A stretch of DNA of 64,000 bases from contig NZ_FWWU01000007.1 of assembly GCF_900176165.1 (NCBI RefSeq), forward strand, positions 1 to 64,000. The letters are read 5' to 3'. Numbering within the stretch: the stretch's first letter is position 1; each line of letters starts with the position of its first letter. The position numbers and the translations under genes are program-made. The stretch comes from Deinococcus hopiensis KR-140 (lineage in GTDB: Bacteria; Deinococcota; Deinococci; Deinococcales; Deinococcaceae). Positions 43,265 through 52,932 of the stretch are shown in pieces. The notes under the pieces were generated by a model. The model was not told the DNA's origin and did no database searches. It saw only the letters and a list, made by a program, of their open reading frames with translations.

Positions 43265-45223
43265 TCAGGCGCCCGGCAGGGTCACCCGCATGGTCGTGCC
43301 TACCCCTACCTCGGTGATGACGTCAATCTCTCCGGAGAAATGCCCCGTAATGATGTCGTGCACGATACTCAGGCCCAGGCCCGTGCCCTGGCCGACCTCA
43401 CGGGTCGTGAACAGCGGATCAAAGATGTTCGGCAGCACGTCATCAGCAATTCCGCAGCCATTGTCCTGCACGCTCAGCACCACGCCTTTTTGTGTACACG
43501 CCACATCCACGGTGACCTGCGCGCCAGGCAGGCCACTTGCGGCGTGCATTCCGTTGAGCACCAGGTTCGTCAGTACCTGCGTAAACCGCCCGGGCTCCCC
43601 GTTCACCGCACATCCTTCCTGCGCGGGCGTAAAGTTCAGCGCGACGTTCATCTCACGCGCCTGGTACACGAGCATCGCCAGCGTGTCACTGATCAGCGGC
43701 GGCAGGTCAATGCGCACCGCTCCGCTCGCCACGTTTCGGGTGTGCCCCCGCATGTTGCGGATGAATTCCCCGATGCGGGCCGCGCCCTGTCCAGCCTGCT
43801 GAAGGTCACCCAGCAGTTCATTGGCAATTTCACGGTGATCGTCATCTGTGACGCCGCCGTGACCGATGGATTCCCGGTACTCCTCTGCCAGCGTGCGGGC
43901 GTGTTCCATGATGCCCATGACCGAAGCCAGCGGGGTGTTGATCTCATGCGCCAGACCCGCCGTCAACCGCCCCAAACTGGCGAGCTTCTCCATGGCAAGC
44001 AGTTTCACCTGGCTGTCCTTCAGCGCGCGGGTACGCTCTTCCACCTGCGCTTCCAGGGAATGGGTGAGGACGCTGAGCTCGGTGTTCACACGTTGCAGGT
44101 CCAGGGTCCGCTCGGCCACACGCGCTTCAAGCTCCTCTGCGCGCGCGCGGGTCAGCACCGCTTCGCGTTGCAGATGCTCAAGTTGCTGCTGCACCGACAT
44201 GACCTTCACTTTATGCTCGACTGTTTCGGTGCGCAGTTGGGTTTCCAGTGTGTGGTAGGCCAGCAGATGCGTGTACGCCTGAGCATGCTCACCCTGCGCG
44301 GCGGCGAGTTCACTTAGCGCCTGAAGCGCCTCGACCTCACGGGGGCGCAAGCTGGATTCCCGGCTGAGGTCCAGCGCCCGTTCCAGGGACTCGCGGGCCT
44401 CCCGATGCGCCCCGAGCGCTGCGTGCGCCCGGCCGACAGTGAGCAGCAGCAGGGTGATGTTGTTTGCGTTGCCCTGCCCCAGGGCCCAGTCCAGCAGGCC
44501 TTCTGTTTCGCGCAGTGCCGCGTCCGGCTGCGCCAGTCCCAGCAGACTGCGCGCGCGGTACATGCGCAGCAGCACCTGATGCTCCTGCAATCCAAGCTGC
44601 GCCGTCACCTCCAGGCGCTCATCCGCCAGCGCCAGCGCCGCTGCGTGATCGCCCAGAGCGTGCAGGGCAGCCACAGCGTTCACGCCCGCCGAGGACTCCA
44701 GCACCCGCTGGCCCGCTGCCAACGCGCCCGCCATCACTTCGCGCTGCATGCTCAGCGCCGCCCCGTGATCTCCGAGTTGATTGTGTAGCAGCGCCATATT
44801 GCTGAGCGCGCGCAGCTCCCCCAGTTGATCACCATGCGCGCGCGCCAGTTGCGCACTGGTCATGAACGCCTCCATCGTCGCGGCGTAGTCCCCGAGCGCG
44901 CGCGCGATGATGCCGAGGCCATTTACGGCGCGGCTTTCGATGCCCGCGTCCGCGAGTGCCCGGCTCACCGTGCGGGCCTCGGTGTACGCTGCGCGGGCAT
45001 CGTCGTAGCGCGACTGGAAGAACAGGGTCGCGCCGTACAGACACAGCGCCTGCCCATACGCACGTTCATGCCCCCCGTCAGCCGCCAGGCGCATCGCCTC
45101 CTGAGTGAGCGCCATGGCCGCCTGCACGTCAGACACCACCAGTGGGTCGGCCTGGGCCAGCAGTTGCGAGATACGCCCAGAGGTGTCGTTGGCAAGAACA
45201 GTTGGAATTCCGGTGTACATCAT
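43265..45223 (-). CDS. TPR-containing sensor histidine kinase (orphan)
   Basis: A 652-residue cytoplasmic kinase. Residues about 15-330 are TPR-like helical repeats (ALCLYGATLFFQSRYDDARA, ALSNMALLHNQLGDHGAAL). Residues 330-410 are a long coiled coil (TRARAEELEARVAERTLDL). The H-box LTAGLAHEINTP has His426, followed by N-box VLTNLVLNGMHA, G1 VQDNGCGI, F-box FDPLFTTRE and G2 GTGLGLSI. The ATG at 45223 is placed by GGAGG 8 nt upstream; the open frame further upstream is non-coding. No response regulator is adjacent. Its core is a paralogue of the PAS kinase at 26-28.3 kb, on the other side of the pyrimidine island. Confidence 0.9.
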   Translation of the reverse strand: MMYTGIPTVLANDTSGRISQLLAQADPLVVSDVQAAMALTQEAMRLAADGGHERAYGQALCLYGATLFFQSRYDDARAAYTEARTVSRALADAGIESRAVNGLGIIARALGDYAATMEAFMTSAQLARAHGDQLGELRALSNMALLHNQLGDHGAALSMQREVMAGALAAGQRVLESSAGVNAVAALHALGDHAAALALADERLEVTAQLGLQEHQVLLRMYRARSLLGLAQPDAALRETEGLLDWALGQGNANNITLLLLTVGRAHAALGAHREARESLERALDLSRESSLRPREVEALQALSELAAAQGEHAQAYTHLLAYHTLETQLRTETVEHKVKVMSVQQQLEHLQREAVLTRARAEELEARVAERTLDLQRVNTELSVLTHSLEAQVEERTRALKDSQVKLLAMEKLASLGRLTAGLAHEINTPLASVMGIMEHARTLAEEYRESIGHGGVTDDDHREIANELLGDLQQAGQGAARIGEFIRNMRGHTRNVASGAVRIDLPPLISDTLAMLVYQAREMNVALNFTPAQEGCAVNGEPGRFTQVLTNLVLNGMHAASGLPGAQVTVDVACTQKGVVLSVQDNGCGIADDVLPNIFDPLFTTREVGQGTGLGLSIVHDIITGHFSGEIDVITEVGVGTTMRVTLPGA

Positions 45224-46270
45224 GGGAAAGACCTCCGGTGCGGCTGGGTTGATGATGTCAGGCCCAGTCGGGGAGGTGCTACGCCAACCGCCACACTGCA
45301 CGGCGTCAGGAGACCGGACCGGCCACCCCTGCGTGAGGTGACCTGAACGCGTTGCAAGTTGCGTCCTGGTCCTCGCGCGGAGCTGCAGCGGAGGCGTCCC
45401 ACAATGTTGCCATTGCCTGGGAGGTCCAAGCAGGGACAGCAGGGCCCAGGACAACTCTTCAACATTGCGTGTTGTGATCCAAGGTAAAGGCAAAGGATGA
45501 GGTCGCAGAATTTAAGGTTGTGGGCCAGGGCGACCCTGAGCCGGGGGTCCTGCGCGTCTGAACCTGGCTCCGAAACAGCCCCATGGCGAATGCGGGACCG
45601 GTGATTTTGCGCGCTGCCCCCGCACTCTTCTTCCGAGGGTCAAGGGACCGCTGAACATCCTGAAGATCGACCGCGCGCTCAACACTGGGCTTGACCCGCA
45701 TCATGGAGTCTATCGCCCTGCTGGAGGCCCCGCCTCGCCTACGCCCCCATTACTCCAGGTTGGAGTCAGCGTTGGGCCCCTGTTCGGGCCTTACCAGGTC
45801 CAGCCCTGGGCATGAAGCACCTCCCGAACTTCACCACGTCCTTCTGCAGTCCTTCCTGCTGGAGGGAAGCCCAGATCTATACGGTTGGGAACCGCGTCAG
45901 CATCACGGTCCAGGGCGTCACGGTCACAGCGAAGACCGACGAGCAGCTCAACTGCAGCTGGAATCAGGTGACGAACGCGCAGAAAGTCTGCGGATCAGGT
46001 GGCCAAAAGGTTAACATGTCCTCATGACCCTCAAAAGTTTGCCACCCATTCCTCAGGACGAGCGGGAAGGACCCCGTGAACGGAAATCCTATTTGCTTCC
46101 ACAGCTGCGGCCGCTCGGTCCGTGGCAGGTGATGACGTTGGCGCAGACTGTTCCCATCAGTGGAAGCTTGAGTTGGCCTTTTGCGCCTCTCGGCCGTGAC
46201 CATTAAGTCCGTTGGCACAGGCGGTGCTGGCGCGCGAGTCGACTTCTCAGTTCTGTGAAGGGATGAACCC
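45224..46270. other. Intergenic stretch with small relics
   Basis: Around 45645-45732 two frames give PLNILKIDRAL and LTRIMESIALLEA, which resembles the L-K-I-D-R part of an EAL domain with a frameshift. At 45812-46027 a 71-residue frame ends with IYTVGNRVSITVQGVTVTAK and a Cys pair; it may be the tail of a small exported protein whose signal sequence is frameshifted. No clear promoter for the following operon was found. The last 240 bases show nothing else. Confidence 0.35.
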
Positions 46271-47323
46271 ATGACTGCATTCCCTTATGGCCCCGAGGTC
46301 AAACCTCAGAAACTCGGCATTCCCCGGCCGTGGCTTGCTTTCGGTGTTTCGGCCCTGCTGGTTGGGTGTGCTCAGTCGCCCCCCATTGCCGCAGAACACC
46401 AGACCCTGGGTCTGCTGGAGCTGACCTTTACGGGACTGGGGTCGTCCACCGTGAACGCCTCTGTACGGCCCGTGCCCTCGGGGGTGGTGGGACAGTCGCT
46501 AACGACCCTGCCCGGAGGCCTCCAACTGCAACTGTTGTCGAGCGGGGCCTTTGACGTGGGGGACCGGGGCGCCGGGGGGCAGCGTTACCTTTCGGCCACC
46601 TTCAAGGTCCGTAACGCGAACGTTCAGGGGGACGCGGCTTATGCCGACGCCCGCAAGAACTTGACCTTCTTTGCTGCCAGTACGGCGGCCACGCTGCAGG
46701 GAACAGCGGTCAGTCAGCTCGTGCGCTTCGACAACACGAACGCCGACCCCACCATTGCCCTGTCCATGTTCCCGACCCACGGCATGCAGTACAGCCCGGT
46801 GCAGAACCGGGCGCTTGTGGTAGCGAACGCCGCTGATTTTCAGGTGTTCACCGAGGCGGAAGCGGACCCAGCCAACTTCACGCCCGCCACGACGGCGGGC
46901 GCCTTGCACGTTACGGGGCTCTTTCCCTACGGCTTCGTGGTGCGCAGCGCCTCCGGTTCAGGCCGGGCCCTGCCGGGCAACCCAGGCCCCGGACAATTCG
47001 ATGGCCGCGTCACCTTCGCCTACCGCCTGCCCCTCCAGGCCACCGCCGCCGCTGACCCGTACCAGGTCCGCATCATCGTGCAGGCTGCCGAGGACACCCA
47101 GCCGCGCGTCACCGAGAGCCTGGAAGAACAGGCAACGCCCGGGGAGCAGACGGTGACGCAGCGGGGGGCTGCCCTTCAGGGCACCTTGTCTGGCGGGCAG
47201 ACGGTCCAGGTGGCTTACCTGGCGGGCAGCACCTACAGCGGGGCGAACGGCGTGCGCGTGTGCCAGGTGCGGACTGCGGGTACAGCACAGGCCCCCACCG
47301 TACGTCTGGGAGGACCTTGCTGA
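46271..47323 (+). CDS. Lipoprotein A of the collar cluster
   Basis: A 350-residue lipoprotein (hydrophobic stretch WLAFGVSALLVGC, lipid Cys33, after a longer than usual N-region). The body is beta-rich and shares a colinear domain with the next gene: LQLQLLSSGAF, then RGAGGQRYLSATFKVRNAN, LTFFAAST, PTHGMQ, FQVFTEAEADP, FPYGFVVR and RVTESLEEQ. No known family is recognised. A C-terminal 60 residues contains a Cys pair. Its TGA overlaps the next ATG by one base. Confidence 0.7.
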   Translation: MTAFPYGPEVKPQKLGIPRPWLAFGVSALLVGCAQSPPIAAEHQTLGLLELTFTGLGSSTVNASVRPVPSGVVGQSLTTLPGGLQLQLLSSGAFDVGDRGAGGQRYLSATFKVRNANVQGDAAYADARKNLTFFAASTAATLQGTAVSQLVRFDNTNADPTIALSMFPTHGMQYSPVQNRALVVANAADFQVFTEAEADPANFTPATTAGALHVTGLFPYGFVVRSASGSGRALPGNPGPGQFDGRVTFAYRLPLQATAAADPYQVRIIVQAAEDTQPRVTESLEEQATPGEQTVTQRGAALQGTLSGGQTVQVAYLAGSTYSGANGVRVCQVRTAGTAQAPTVRLGGPC

Positions 47324-50124
47324 TGAACGGACGAGAGATCAGACCGCCGCGCAGGGGGCATCTGGGGCTGGGGACCGTGTTGGGACTGGGCTTGCTGCTC
47401 GGGTGCGCGCCCCCTGCGCCGCCCGTGGCCGTGACGCCGCCCCCCACCGCTTCCCAGCCCACGCCCGCTGCACCCGCACCCACCGAAACACCTGTCCATC
47501 CCGACGTGCCGCTGGCGCGCGCGCTGGGATTGGTGGAAATCCACTTTGATCACGTCGGTTCTGACGACATGGCCGCCTCAGCGCAGACGCTGCCGGTCTC
47601 CGGGATAAGTGGGCAGGCGCTGAACACTCCGGGCACCGGGATTCAGCTTCAGCTGGCTTCACGTGGGTCCTTCACCACAGGAACACGCGGTGCAGGCGGC
47701 CTGCGTTACCTGTACGCCACCTTCCGCGTCCGCAACGCCGATGGCAGCGGGGTGCCGTACAGTTCGTCGCGGCAGAACCTCACCTTCGTGGCAGCTAGCA
47801 CGCCGAGCACCATCGGCGAGACGCCGCTCAGCACCTTCAAGAAATTTGATGGTACGGCGGCGAACGCGGCCCTCGCACCGCAGGTACTGCCCACGCACGG
47901 CATGACGCTCGATCCACTGAATGGTCAGCCCGCGCTGTTGCCTGGAGGGGAAGACTTCCAGATCTTTACCGAGAGCGAGGTGGACCCCACCCGCTTTCAG
48001 ACGCCGACGACGGCGGCGGCCCTGGGCGTCACCCGGCTGTTTCCCTACGGTTTCGTGGTGCGGAACGTGGGGACGGCGGCCAACCGGACCCTGCCTGCCT
48101 CGCCCGGCGCAGCTCAATTCGACGGGGTGGTGACCTTCGCCGTGAAGGTGCCACTCCAGGCTTCGGCCAGTGACGATCCTTTCTCGTTCAGCATGATGTT
48201 CCAGGCGGTGGACGATCCCAACACCCGCGTGACCGAGAGCGTGGAGGAACAGGCGCTGGGCAGCCAGGTGGCCGCACGCGCCACCGCGCTGGGGTCAGCG
48301 GAGGTGGCGGCCCTGTGCGGAACCCCCTTGACCGGACCCCGCCTCAAGTTCATTCCCTCGGTCACCACGGCCGGCAACACGGCGCGGCTCGCCCGGCTGG
48401 GTGGAAACTTCGTCCTCACTGGCCCGGCGCCTGTTCTCAACACGGTGGGCAACACGGGACTGAACGTGGCGGCCACCGACGGCTTCCTGTCGCGCGTGCA
48501 GGCGGTGGCGGTGGCCGGGCAGACCACGCCGAGCCTGACCTTCAGTGCCCCTGCCACAAGCACCCGGGGCGGGGACGTCACGGCCCAACCCGACGGCAGC
48601 TTCAGCTTCAACCCGAAGGTGGGGGACGGCAACGTTACCGATACCATCGATTACAGTGTGTCAGACGGCAACTGCACCACGCCCACCGGGGTGCTCCAGA
48701 CCAAAGTCAACGTCGGGCAGCGGGTGTGGTACGTCAAGAACGATGCCGCAGCGCCGGGGGATGGACGGCGAAGCGCGCCGTTGACGACCTTGAGCGCGGC
48801 GCAAAGCGTTTCGGGCCCCAACGACATCCTCTACGTCTATACCGGCAACGGGACGGCCAGCGGCCAGAACGCCGGGATCACCCTGCAGGCGGGTCAGAAG
48901 CTGATCGGGCAGGGGGTGGCCCTCACCGTGCCGCTGGGCGCCGGCACAACCACCATCGAGCCTGCGGGAGCCCGGCCAATGGTGGGCAACGCGGCGGGCG
49001 CCGGCGTCACGCTGGCCACGAACAACACCGTCAGCGGCTTGAACGTCTCGGGCACCACTGGCGGCCTCCGTGGCACGAACTTCGGCACGCTGACCGCCAA
49101 CCTGGGCACCGTCTCCGCGAGCGCCGGACCTGCCCTGGCCCTGGACACCGGCACCCTGGACGCCACCACTGTGCGGCTGGACGCGGCCAACCCGGTGGCC
49201 GGTGGGGCGGGCGTCAGCCTGACGGGCGTGGGCGGCACCCTGAGCGTGACCGGCACGGGAACGGCGGACTCGGGCGGCACCGTGACGGCCAGCGGGACTG
49301 GGTACCAGATCAAGCCTGGCGCAGCGGCCTTGCAGTTCACGCTCGACCGGGTGAAGGTCCAGAACAGCGGCACCGGCCTGTCGTTCCGCACCGAGGCGAG
49401 CGATTCGGGGCGGGTGTCCCTCACCGTACGCAACAGCACCTTCGAGGGCAACGGCAGCGCAGGCATAGAGTTGCTGCCCGACGGCAGCGGCAGCAACCTG
49501 TTTACCCTGACGGGCAACACCATCCGCAACACGACTGGCAGCACGGGGCTGGCTTACCGGGCGCAACACGCCCCAGGCAGTTCGGTGGATCAGGGCCGCA
49601 TCACTGGCAACACGGTCAACCTGGCGACCACCGGCAGCGGCAACGGTATGACGGTGTCGGTGCAAGGCGGAGGCGCGGCCCGGTTCCTGCTGGAGAACAA
49701 CACCATCAATGGGTACAGCCTCTACGGGCTTTCTCTGTCGGCCCAGGGAGGCAGCGCGGGGAGTGCAGGCCGCCTGGACGCCACCCTGCGGGGCAACACC
49801 GTCTCCACCCCCGCCGCCGCGCTGCCCCTGGACGGCGTGAACCTGCTGAGCGGCGCGGCAGATGGGGAGCAGAACACGCTGTGCGCGAACCTGGACAACA
49901 ACCACGTCTCGGGCAATCCAGATCCTGGTGCGGTGACCTCGGGGGTGGTGCTCCGGCAGCGGTCCGGCACCACGTTTGTGCTGCCGGGGTTGACAGGCAG
50001 CGGGACCAACGCTTCCAACGTCCAGTCGTTCATTTCTTCGCGCAACAATGGGGCCAGCGTCCGCACCCGCAGCAGCGCCACCCTGAACGCTCAAGCTGGC
50101 ACGTGTGTGGAGCCGAGCTTCTAG
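47323..50124 (+). CDS. Large lipoprotein B with beta-helix-like C-terminus
   Basis: A 933-residue lipoprotein (GLGLLLGC, Cys28). A Pro/Thr linker follows, then residues about 65-320 repeat the domain of lipoprotein A (RGAGGLRYLYATFRVRNAD, PTHGMT, FQIFTESEVDP, FPYGFVVR, RVTESVEEQ). Residues 350-480 are Ig/cadherin-like (LTFSAPATSTRGGD, DGSFSFNPKVGDG). Residues 490-930 have a right-handed beta-helix pattern with repeated NNT, GNTI and GNTV turns, as in polysaccharide-binding or lyase folds. ATG 47323 follows GGGAGG; the frame open upstream overlaps gene A. The product is likely surface-exposed. Confidence 0.75.
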   Translation: MNGREIRPPRRGHLGLGTVLGLGLLLGCAPPAPPVAVTPPPTASQPTPAAPAPTETPVHPDVPLARALGLVEIHFDHVGSDDMAASAQTLPVSGISGQALNTPGTGIQLQLASRGSFTTGTRGAGGLRYLYATFRVRNADGSGVPYSSSRQNLTFVAASTPSTIGETPLSTFKKFDGTAANAALAPQVLPTHGMTLDPLNGQPALLPGGEDFQIFTESEVDPTRFQTPTTAAALGVTRLFPYGFVVRNVGTAANRTLPASPGAAQFDGVVTFAVKVPLQASASDDPFSFSMMFQAVDDPNTRVTESVEEQALGSQVAARATALGSAEVAALCGTPLTGPRLKFIPSVTTAGNTARLARLGGNFVLTGPAPVLNTVGNTGLNVAATDGFLSRVQAVAVAGQTTPSLTFSAPATSTRGGDVTAQPDGSFSFNPKVGDGNVTDTIDYSVSDGNCTTPTGVLQTKVNVGQRVWYVKNDAAAPGDGRRSAPLTTLSAAQSVSGPNDILYVYTGNGTASGQNAGITLQAGQKLIGQGVALTVPLGAGTTTIEPAGARPMVGNAAGAGVTLATNNTVSGLNVSGTTGGLRGTNFGTLTANLGTVSASAGPALALDTGTLDATTVRLDAANPVAGGAGVSLTGVGGTLSVTGTGTADSGGTVTASGTGYQIKPGAAALQFTLDRVKVQNSGTGLSFRTEASDSGRVSLTVRNSTFEGNGSAGIELLPDGSGSNLFTLTGNTIRNTTGSTGLAYRAQHAPGSSVDQGRITGNTVNLATTGSGNGMTVSVQGGGAARFLLENNTINGYSLYGLSLSAQGGSAGSAGRLDATLRGNTVSTPAAALPLDGVNLLSGAADGEQNTLCANLDNNHVSGNPDPGAVTSGVVLRQRSGTTFVLPGLTGSGTNASNVQSFISSRNNGASVRTRSSATLNAQAGTCVEPSF

Positions 50125-50166
50125 ATGGGCCGCTTCCCCCCGGCTGAAAGGGACCGGTAACCCGCC

Positions 50167-50670
50167 ATGTCTGAACCCTTCATTGGTGAAATTCGTCCGA
50201 TCAGCTTCAACTTCGCTCCGAAAGGCTGGGCGATGTGCAACGGGCAACTGCTGCCCATCAATCAGAACCAGGCCCTGTTTTCCATTCTGGGCACCTACTA
50301 TGGTGGCGACGGCCGGACGAACTTCGCCCTGCCAGACCTGCGGGGGCGCATGGCGGTTCACGCAGGACTTAGCGTGCTCGGAATAAGGGCGGGAGAATCC
50401 TTCCATACCCTCACCACGGCCGAGCTGCCCCGCCACACCCACCTGCTGGGCGCATCCTCGCGGCCAGCCACCACACCGCTTCCAGCGGGGAACCTGCTGG
50501 CCGCCCCTGCCCAGGGGGAACGGCTGTACGGCACCGGGCCAGTCGATACAGCCCTTTCGCCCGACGCAGTGTCCTCCTTCGGGGGAGGGCAGCCGCACGA
50601 GAACAGGCCACCTTTCTTGGTGCTCAACTACATCATCGCTCTTCAGGGAATCTTTCCCTCCAGGAACTGA
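50167..50670 (+). CDS. Tail-collar (microcystin-dependent-protein-like) protein 1
   Basis: A 167-residue protein of the phage tail-collar/MdpB family: IGEIRPISFNFAPKGWAMCN, then GQLLPI, GTYYGGDGRTNFALPDLRGR, LPRHTH, and the conserved end QPHENRPPFLVLNYIIALQG. The HTH motif is a metal-binding trimer motif in tail fibres. There is no signal peptide. The spacing of one base to the next gene shows tight coupling. No tail, capsid or lysis gene is near, so this is not an ordinary prophage. Confidence 0.88.
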   Translation: MSEPFIGEIRPISFNFAPKGWAMCNGQLLPINQNQALFSILGTYYGGDGRTNFALPDLRGRMAVHAGLSVLGIRAGESFHTLTTAELPRHTHLLGASSRPATTPLPAGNLLAAPAQGERLYGTGPVDTALSPDAVSSFGGGQPHENRPPFLVLNYIIALQGIFPSRN

Positions 50671-50671
50671 T

Positions 50672-51193
50672 ATGTCAAACCCCTATATCGGCGAGATTCG
50701 GACGGTGGGCTTTAACTTCGCGCCCCAGGGCTGGGCCATGTGCGATGGCCAAATGCTGCCCATTGCGGAATACGACACGCTGTTTGCTCTGATCGGCACC
50801 ACCTACGGCGGAGACGGTCAGAGCACGTTCGCCCTGCCCAACTTGCAGGGCCGGATTCCTCGACATGCTGGACAGGGCCCGGGCATACCCGAGAACCTCG
50901 TGCTCGGCGACACGGGAGGGACAGAACAGGTCACGCTCACGGCAACGCAGCTTCCTGTGCACACGCACACGCTCAGCGTGTCGTCACAGGTGGCCACGGA
51001 CGCGAGCCCCGCCGGGAACCGCCTGGCCCGGTCCAGCGTTGGGGAACTGTTTCTGGCGGATACACCCAATGTATCGCTGGACCCCAGGGCGCTGTCCGCC
51101 GCGGGTGGCGCGCAGCCCCATGAGAACATGCCGCCGTTCCTGACTGTCAATTACATCATCTCGCTCTACGGAATCTTTCCCCAACAGAATTAA
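50672..51193 (+). CDS. Tail-collar protein 2
   Basis: A 173-residue paralogue of the preceding gene: IGEIRTVGFNFAPQGWAMCD, GTTYGGDGQSTFALPNLQGR, LPVHTHTL and QPHENMPPFLTVNYIISLYG. The central 60 residues differ most, as expected of the variable tip of a collar protein. It is encoded one base after copy 1 and 11 bases before copy 3, so the three may form a hetero-oligomer. Confidence 0.88.
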   Translation: MSNPYIGEIRTVGFNFAPQGWAMCDGQMLPIAEYDTLFALIGTTYGGDGQSTFALPNLQGRIPRHAGQGPGIPENLVLGDTGGTEQVTLTATQLPVHTHTLSVSSQVATDASPAGNRLARSSVGELFLADTPNVSLDPRALSAAGGAQPHENMPPFLTVNYIISLYGIFPQQN

Positions 51194-51204
51194 GGAGGTG
51201 GCGT

Positions 51205-51720
51205 GTGGATCCTTTCGTCGGCGAGATTCGCCTCTTTAGTGGGAATTTTGCTCCCAACGGTTGGGCGCTGTGCGACGGTCAAGTGCTGTCCATCTCGCAG
51301 AACACGGCCCTGTTCAGCCTGCTGGGCAGCATGTACGGCGGCAATGGGACGTCAACGTTCGCCTTGCCGGATCTGCGCGGGCGGGCAGCGATGCACCGTG
51401 GGTCAGCGCCCGGACTGACTTCCCGGTACATCGGCGATGTGGGAGGGTCGGAGACCGTCACGCTTGTGTCCAACGAGTTGCCACCCCACACCCACACCGT
51501 GCGGGCCGTGAGCGATCCGGCGGAGAGTAACGCAGGCAATGCCAAAGCGCTGGCGCGCAGTTCAGAACTGACTGCCTATGCATCCGACTCGCCCGGTACG
51601 TCGCTGGCTGCCGATAGCGTGTCGACCGCTGGGGGCGATCAGCCGCACAACAACATGCCTCCCTACCTCACCTTGAACTACATCATCGCGCTGCAAGGCA
51701 TCTATCCTTCACGGTCATAA
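51205..51720 (+). CDS. Tail-collar protein 3
   Basis: A 171-residue third paralogue: VGEIRLFSGNFAPNGWALCD, GSMYGGNGTSTFALPDLRGR, LPPHTHTV and QPHNNMPPYLTLNYIIALQG. The start codon is GTG at 51205, preceded by AAGGAGG. The consecutive triplet of near-equal length is typical of tail-collar clusters found in many environmental bacteria. Confidence 0.88.
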   Translation: MDPFVGEIRLFSGNFAPNGWALCDGQVLSISQNTALFSLLGSMYGGNGTSTFALPDLRGRAAMHRGSAPGLTSRYIGDVGGSETVTLVSNELPPHTHTVRAVSDPAESNAGNAKALARSSELTAYASDSPGTSLAADSVSTAGGDQPHNNMPPYLTLNYIIALQGIYPSRS

Positions 51721-51744
51721 CCGGCGCGCACTCCCGAGGTCCGC

Positions 51745-52932
51745 ATGAATGAACTTCAACCCGAGGCCGGGACGCACGATCCGTCCGGTCCGTCCCGTTC
51801 CACCCGGCGCGGCCTCCTCAAATCCCTGGGAGCGCTCTCGGCCCTGGCCCTGGGAGGTCTGGGGGCCGCCGCGCCTGTGGCCGCCGTACCGGCCCCTCTG
51901 CGGGTGGCACTTATCGTTCCCCGCCGCAGCCCTTACCCGGGATTCGCCACCCACTTCGAGGAGGGATTGACCCGGGCCCTGCGGGGCAGCGGTGTGGTGC
52001 TCAGCCTCTTTCAGACGGGAGCGCTGCCACGGGAGGCGCAACAGGCGGCGCGGGACGCCCTGGACGGGGGAGCGCAGCTGCTCGTGACCCTGGGGGACGG
52101 CCTGACGGCGGCCCTGCACCCCCTGCTCACGGCCCGCCCGGTGCCCCTGATCGCCGCCGAGATCGGGGTGCTGATGCCCCGTCCGGGCGGAGCCGCCACA
52201 CCGCCCCTGACGGTCACCACGTCCCTGCACGCGTGGGAAGCAGAATGGGCCCACGGCGCGCACCTCGCCCGGTCCGGAGCGGGCCCCCTGCACCTGCTGA
52301 TCTCGATGCTCGATGCAGGCTACGACCTCCCCTACGCCTTTACCGCCGGGTTCGTCCAGACCGGGGGGAATCTAACCGGCACCACACTGATCGACGCACC
52401 TACCGAACGCCGAACGCCCTCCGAACTTGCCGCTCTGGCGTGCCAGAGCGGCGCGGGCGCAGTTCACGTGCTCGCCAGTGGTGGAGCACCCGGCGTGATC
52501 CAGGCTTGTCGGACCGCCGGGCTGCGGGTCACCGCAGGCGGTCTGAGCGTCCCCCCAGGCACTGCTGGCGTGCTGCAGGCTCTGGCGGCAGGGTCAGGGC
52601 AGGCGCGCCCTGAGTGGCAGGCGGCATTGGGGCGCGCCCCGGGGCCACTGACCACCCTGGGCTTCGATACAGGCCTGTGGCTGCGGCACGCCCTGGCGGC
52701 CGCACCCGGCCACACCCCCCTTGCCCTGATCGCGGCCTTGGCAAGCACACCGTTTGATGGGGCGCGTGGAGCCATGAAGCCCGATGCCCAGGGCCGGCTC
52801 ATCGCCCCCCTCTTCCTGAGTGCCGGGGGCACGACCTTGCAGGCCACCCGGCCGCTGACCCGTCCCCCAGCGCATCACCCGGGGCTGGACCCGGTACGCA
52901 GCGGCTGGCTGCAGACCTACCTGCACGCGTGA
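51745..52932 (+). CDS. Tat-exported periplasmic-binding-like protein
   Basis: A 395-residue protein. The N-terminus has a twin-arginine signal (STRRGLLKSLGALSALALGG). The mature part, from about residue 50, resembles ABC-type substrate-binding proteins of the Type-1 periplasmic-binding fold (LRVALIVPRRSPYPGFATHF, then LVTLGDGLTAALHPL, PVPLIAAEIG, LLISMLDAGYDLPYAFTAGF). No transporter genes are adjacent, so it may act as a sensor or scaffold. It lies 24 nt after collar 3 and overlaps the GNAT gene by 4 nt. Confidence 0.75.
   Translation: MNELQPEAGTHDPSGPSRSTRRGLLKSLGALSALALGGLGAAAPVAAVPAPLRVALIVPRRSPYPGFATHFEEGLTRALRGSGVVLSLFQTGALPREAQQAARDALDGGAQLLVTLGDGLTAALHPLLTARPVPLIAAEIGVLMPRPGGAATPPLTVTTSLHAWEAEWAHGAHLARSGAGPLHLLISMLDAGYDLPYAFTAGFVQTGGNLTGTTLIDAPTERRTPSELAALACQSGAGAVHVLASGGAPGVIQACRTAGLRVTAGGLSVPPGTAGVLQALAAGSGQARPEWQAALGRAPGPLTTLGFDTGLWLRHALAAAPGHTPLALIAALASTPFDGARGAMKPDAQGRLIAPLFLSAGGTTLQATRPLTRPPAHHPGLDPVRSGWLQTYLHA

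Noticed and set aside
43003..43317. Intact small gene after mmsA
   Set aside because: The 100-codon frame is one phase of the truncated IS6 transposase; the protein-like reading is in another phase and stops at the truncation.
48315..50147. 610-codon and 645-codon frames overlapping lipoprotein B
   Set aside because: They are shadows of the GC-rich repeat region of lipoprotein B; their translations are Arg/His/Gln-rich and have no start signal.
50167..51720. Prophage region
   Set aside because: Three tail-collar proteins suggest a phage at first sight, but there is no capsid, portal, tail tube, sheath, lysis or integrase gene, and the neighbours are lipoproteins and a GNAT enzyme.
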